From Actinopolyspora halophila DSM 43834 (lineage in GTDB: Bacteria > Actinomycetota > Actinomycetes > Mycobacteriales > Pseudonocardiaceae): a stretch of 64,000 nt of DNA. The position numbers and the translations under genes were made by a program. The stretch spans positions 1,291,122 to 1,355,121 of the forward strand of contig NZ_AQUI01000002.1 of NCBI RefSeq assembly GCF_000371785.1, given 5' to 3'. Positions 62,006 through 64,000 of this stretch are shown one piece after another. The notes below the pieces were generated by a model, which ran no database searches, was not told the origin of the DNA, and saw only the letters and a program-made list of their open reading frames with translations. Positions within the stretch are counted from its first letter, which is position 1; each line of letters begins with the position of its first letter.

Positions 62006-62851
62006 TCACCCATCGAGACGGCCGACAGCTCCGTAGGCGTTGGCGATGTTCACCTCGTCCTCGGTCACCGTGGAATCGGGCCGCCACAGTGGGAGGGGAA
62101 CCAGACCGGGGTCCACCGGCGAGAATCCATCCAGGAGCTCCTCGATCTCGTTCGGAGCTCGCCATCTGACCGGGGTGGGGGTGCGGGCCATGACCTCTTC
62201 GGCCGCGGCCACCTGCTGAGGAGTCGCGGACAGAGCGGAAATGTGGGACAGCACGAGGTGGCTTCCGGGAGCGCAGACCCCGCGATACGTCGCCAGCACC
62301 TCGTGCGCCTCGTCCTGGTCGGGGACGAAGGGCAGCACCGCAACGGCCAGCAGGCCGACGGGGCGGTCGAAGTCCAGCAGCCCCGCCACGCCGGGTGCGG
62401 ACAACACCGCCTCCGGATCGCGGATGTCGGCGAGCGTCATCGTGACTCCGGACAGGTCGTTCAGCAGGCGCTGGGCGTGCGCCACGGCAACCGGTTCGTG
62501 GTCGACGTATGCCACCCTGGCCCGCTGGTTGAACTGTCCGGCCACCTCGTGCACGTTCCCGACGGTCGGGATGCCCGAGCCGAGATCGATGAACTGGTCG
62601 ATGCCGTTCTCGGCGAGGAAGGTGACCGCCCGCTGCAGGAACGCGCGGTTCGCCCGCGCGTATTCGCGTGCGTGCGGCATCGCCGCGGAACCGGCTTCGG
62701 CGGCCTCCCTGTCCGCCGCGAAGTTCGTGGATCCCCCGAGGTAGTAGTCGTACATCCGCGCGGCGTTCGGCAGGTCGGTTCGAACCTCTTCGCGAGGTGG
62801 GGGAGTTGAACCGAGAGGCGTCTCCTCGCCACGGTCCTCGTGCTGGTTCAT
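62006..62851 (-). CDS. SAM-dependent methyltransferase, DUF574 family
   Basis: A 281-residue protein of the large actinobacterial DUF574/Methyltransf_19 group. Seen: PNAARMYDYYLGGSTNFAAD (about 28-47), SAM motif DLGSGIPTVGNVHE, YVDHEPVAVAHAQ (ribose-binding acid), ADIRDPEAVL and LLDFDRPVGLLAVAVLPFVP. Target unknown. ATG 62851 follows a perfect GGAGGTG site; the upstream part of the frame is not coding. It converges with the Acg-type gene. Confidence 0.9.
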   Translation of the reverse strand: MNQHEDRGEETPLGSTPPPREEVRTDLPNAARMYDYYLGGSTNFAADREAAEAGSAAMPHAREYARANRAFLQRAVTFLAENGIDQFIDLGSGIPTVGNVHEVAGQFNQRARVAYVDHEPVAVAHAQRLLNDLSGVTMTLADIRDPEAVLSAPGVAGLLDFDRPVGLLAVAVLPFVPDQDEAHEVLATYRGVCAPGSHLVLSHISALSATPQQVAAAEEVMARTPTPVRWRAPNEIEELLDGFSPVDPGLVPLPLWRPDSTVTEDEVNIANAYGAVGRLDG

Positions 62852-63059
62852 TCCGGGACACCTCCGAGTCGGTCTCGGCCGGAACCGGTCGGCGCTGCGG
62901 ACCATGTTACCGCGTGTTCGAGTCTTGCCTGCGCTCGAGACCGGTGGGCTGCCCCGGCCGCGAGGACACGCTCCGGCCCGCGGCTTCCCCGCTCCGGTCG
63001 GGGGCGGGCGGCGGACGAGAGCGCACTCGCGTGCCGCCCGCTCCCCGGGCGGAGGTGCT

Positions 63060-63689
63060 TCAGCAGTTGTCGAGCATGTTCGACAGCGCGGTCTTCTCGG
63101 CCGAGTCCGTGCTCAGCCCCCACGCGTGTTTGACGTTGATCCAGCCACGCGCGTAAATGCAGTGGTAGCCGGTGTTCGCCGGTTTCCACTCGGCGGGGTC
63201 GGAGTCACTCTTGTCCGTGTTGGATGTCCCGGACACCGCGATCAGCTGTTGGCTGTCCAGGTCGTTGGCGAAGGCCTCGCGTTCGGAGTCGCTCCAGTCC
63301 GCCGTTCCCGACCTCCAGGACTCCGCTAACGGGACCATGTGGTCGATGTGCACCTCACTGGGGTCCTGAACCCACTGCTGGTCGTAGACGCTGTACCAGC
63401 TCCCCGCGGTCGGGTAGCAGTCGTTTCCGACGCTCACCCCGCTGCCGTCCCGTTTCAGCACGGTCTCGCGGGTGTCGCAGTTCCCGGACTGATTCGACCA
63501 GTGGGGGAACCGGTCCCTGTCGTAACCGTTCATGGACCCCTCGGAACGCACCGTGAGTTCGGCCAGTTGCTGGCGCGCGGTGGTCTGGTCCGGTGGGGTG
63601 GGTGGATAAGCTGTGGCCGTTCCCGTCGAAACGGCGATCAGAGCCACCGCGGAGAGCGCGGTGGTGAGAGTGGTGACGAGCTGCCGCAC
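63060..63689 (-). CDS. Secreted HNH-family nuclease (DUF1524-like)
   Basis: A 209-residue precursor with a signal peptide of about 29 residues (VTTLTTALSAVALIAVSTGT, then cleavage near TAYP). The mature part has the HNH core: VHIDHMVPLAESWRSG with DHxxPL, then FANDLDSQQLIAVSGTSNTDK and DPAEWKPAN, matching GmrSD-C/DUF1524 nucleases secreted by actinobacteria. Cysteine pairs fit an extracellular enzyme. GTG 63689 follows GAGGAGG by six bases; the ORF extends upstream without support. Activity on DNA is predicted only. Confidence 0.87.
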   Translation of the reverse strand: MRQLVTTLTTALSAVALIAVSTGTATAYPPTPPDQTTARQQLAELTVRSEGSMNGYDRDRFPHWSNQSGNCDTRETVLKRDGSGVSVGNDCYPTAGSWYSVYDQQWVQDPSEVHIDHMVPLAESWRSGTADWSDSEREAFANDLDSQQLIAVSGTSNTDKSDSDPAEWKPANTGYHCIYARGWINVKHAWGLSTDSAEKTALSNMLDNC

Positions 63690-63927
63690 GGCCGTCCTCC
63701 TCACGTAGCGGTTGGGGCGACCACCGCAGCGTGACAAGCTCCGGTCGATGCGGGTCAACAGTGTGGCGAAGAGTGGATGACCGTCGTGACACGCTCGGAC
63801 CAGTTCCCCGGCGGTGCCGGTTGCTCCGGTGGTGGTTCCGGTGCTGCCGGGGCCGAGGGAGAACCCCGGCGGTGAGCGAGCGGCCCCGAGCGGGGACACT
63901 CGCCGATGTCGACGGAGAACCGCACCG
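63690..63927. other. Intergenic region with repeat-like sequence
   Basis: 238 bp upstream of the nuclease gene without a visible gene. It holds CCCGGCGGTGCCGGTTGC (about 63804) and GAGAACCCCGGCGGTGAGC (about 63860), resembling short parts of repeat copies A and G. Confidence 0.35.
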
Positions 63928-64000
63928 TCAGGACAAGGGGATCCGCATTCCTTCCCCGGCGACCAGGGTTTCCCCGGGAAAGACCTCGGCCGCTTCGGCG
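63928..64000 (-). CDS. C-terminal end of an unidentified protein (partial)
   Basis: On the minus strand an open frame enters from beyond the window and ends at a TGA (63928-63930), giving a 23-residue end AEAAEVFPGETLVAGEGMR followed by IPLS. The composition looks like a real protein C terminus, but it is too short to assign a family. Confidence 0.45.
   Translation of the reverse strand, partial: AEAAEVFPGETLVAGEGMRIPLS

Overview
The window is very GC-rich DNA with frequent GTG starts and mostly Shine-Dalgarno-led genes. The protein families (DivIVA-type coiled-coil proteins, DUF3558-like lipoprotein, SPW-repeat protein, SAM methyltransferase of the DUF574 family, Acg-type nitroreductase) point to a filamentous actinobacterium, most likely of the Pseudonocardiales (Actinopolyspora or Saccharopolyspora-like; inference). 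Two gene orders resemble mycobacteria: methylmalonyl-CoA epimerase, thiolase, YbbN-like and glgP (compare Rv1322A-Rv1323-Rv1324-Rv1328), and etfB-etfA-cysteine desulfurase-mnmA-short MetE-like (compare Rv3029c/Rv3028c/Rv3025c/Rv3024c/Rv3015c). No phage, insertion sequence, CRISPR array or biosynthetic cluster was found.

Layout. 1-8072: end of a sodium/solute symporter, aldehyde dehydrogenase, a PTS-type dihydroxyacetone kinase (dhaK, dhaL, dhaM with fused HPr), a DUF3558-like lipoprotein, a zinc-ribbon protein and an alpha/beta hydrolase. 8126-19192: acetyltransferase, hydrolase, a long DivIVA-type coiled-coil protein, SPW protein, TetR, epimerase, thiolase, DNA polymerase IV, DUF3817, MarR, thiamine-binding-type protein and a chaplin-like secreted protein. 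19504-31382: YbbN-like thioredoxin/TPR protein, a 586-bp gene-free region full of hairpins, two paralogous zinc-metallopeptidase lipoproteins, glycogen phosphorylase, a membrane/TPR protein, ABC ATPase, enoyl-CoA hydratase and a methyltransferase. 31662-47744: HrpA helicase, DegV, electron-transfer flavoprotein, MFS transporter, cysteine desulfurase with MnmA, NUDIX, MetE-like protein, tRNA-His, oligoribonuclease and an acyl-CoA synthetase. 47839-64000: unknowns, a lipoyl-like mini-protein, a TPP riboswitch with thiD-tenA, a five-gene same-strand run of pyruvyl transferase plus two DivIVA-type and two membrane proteins, flavin monooxygenase, DUF3817-ctaB, MHS transporter, Acg-type protein, DUF574 methyltransferase and a secreted HNH nuclease.

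Functional links. Thiolase, epimerase, enoyl-CoA hydratase, EtfAB and the acyl-CoA synthetase support fatty-acid and propionyl-CoA catabolism. Cysteine desulfurase plus MnmA make the tRNA 2-thiouridine modification. ThiD-TenA under a TPP riboswitch serve thiamine salvage or synthesis. The most unusual parts are (i) three paralogous DivIVA-cap proteins built on 11-residue (hendecad) repeats, two of them interleaved with single-pass membrane proteins at 52527-56065, and (ii) families of palindromic intergenic repeats placed after genes, including a 97-bp core identical at 12641 and 26814.
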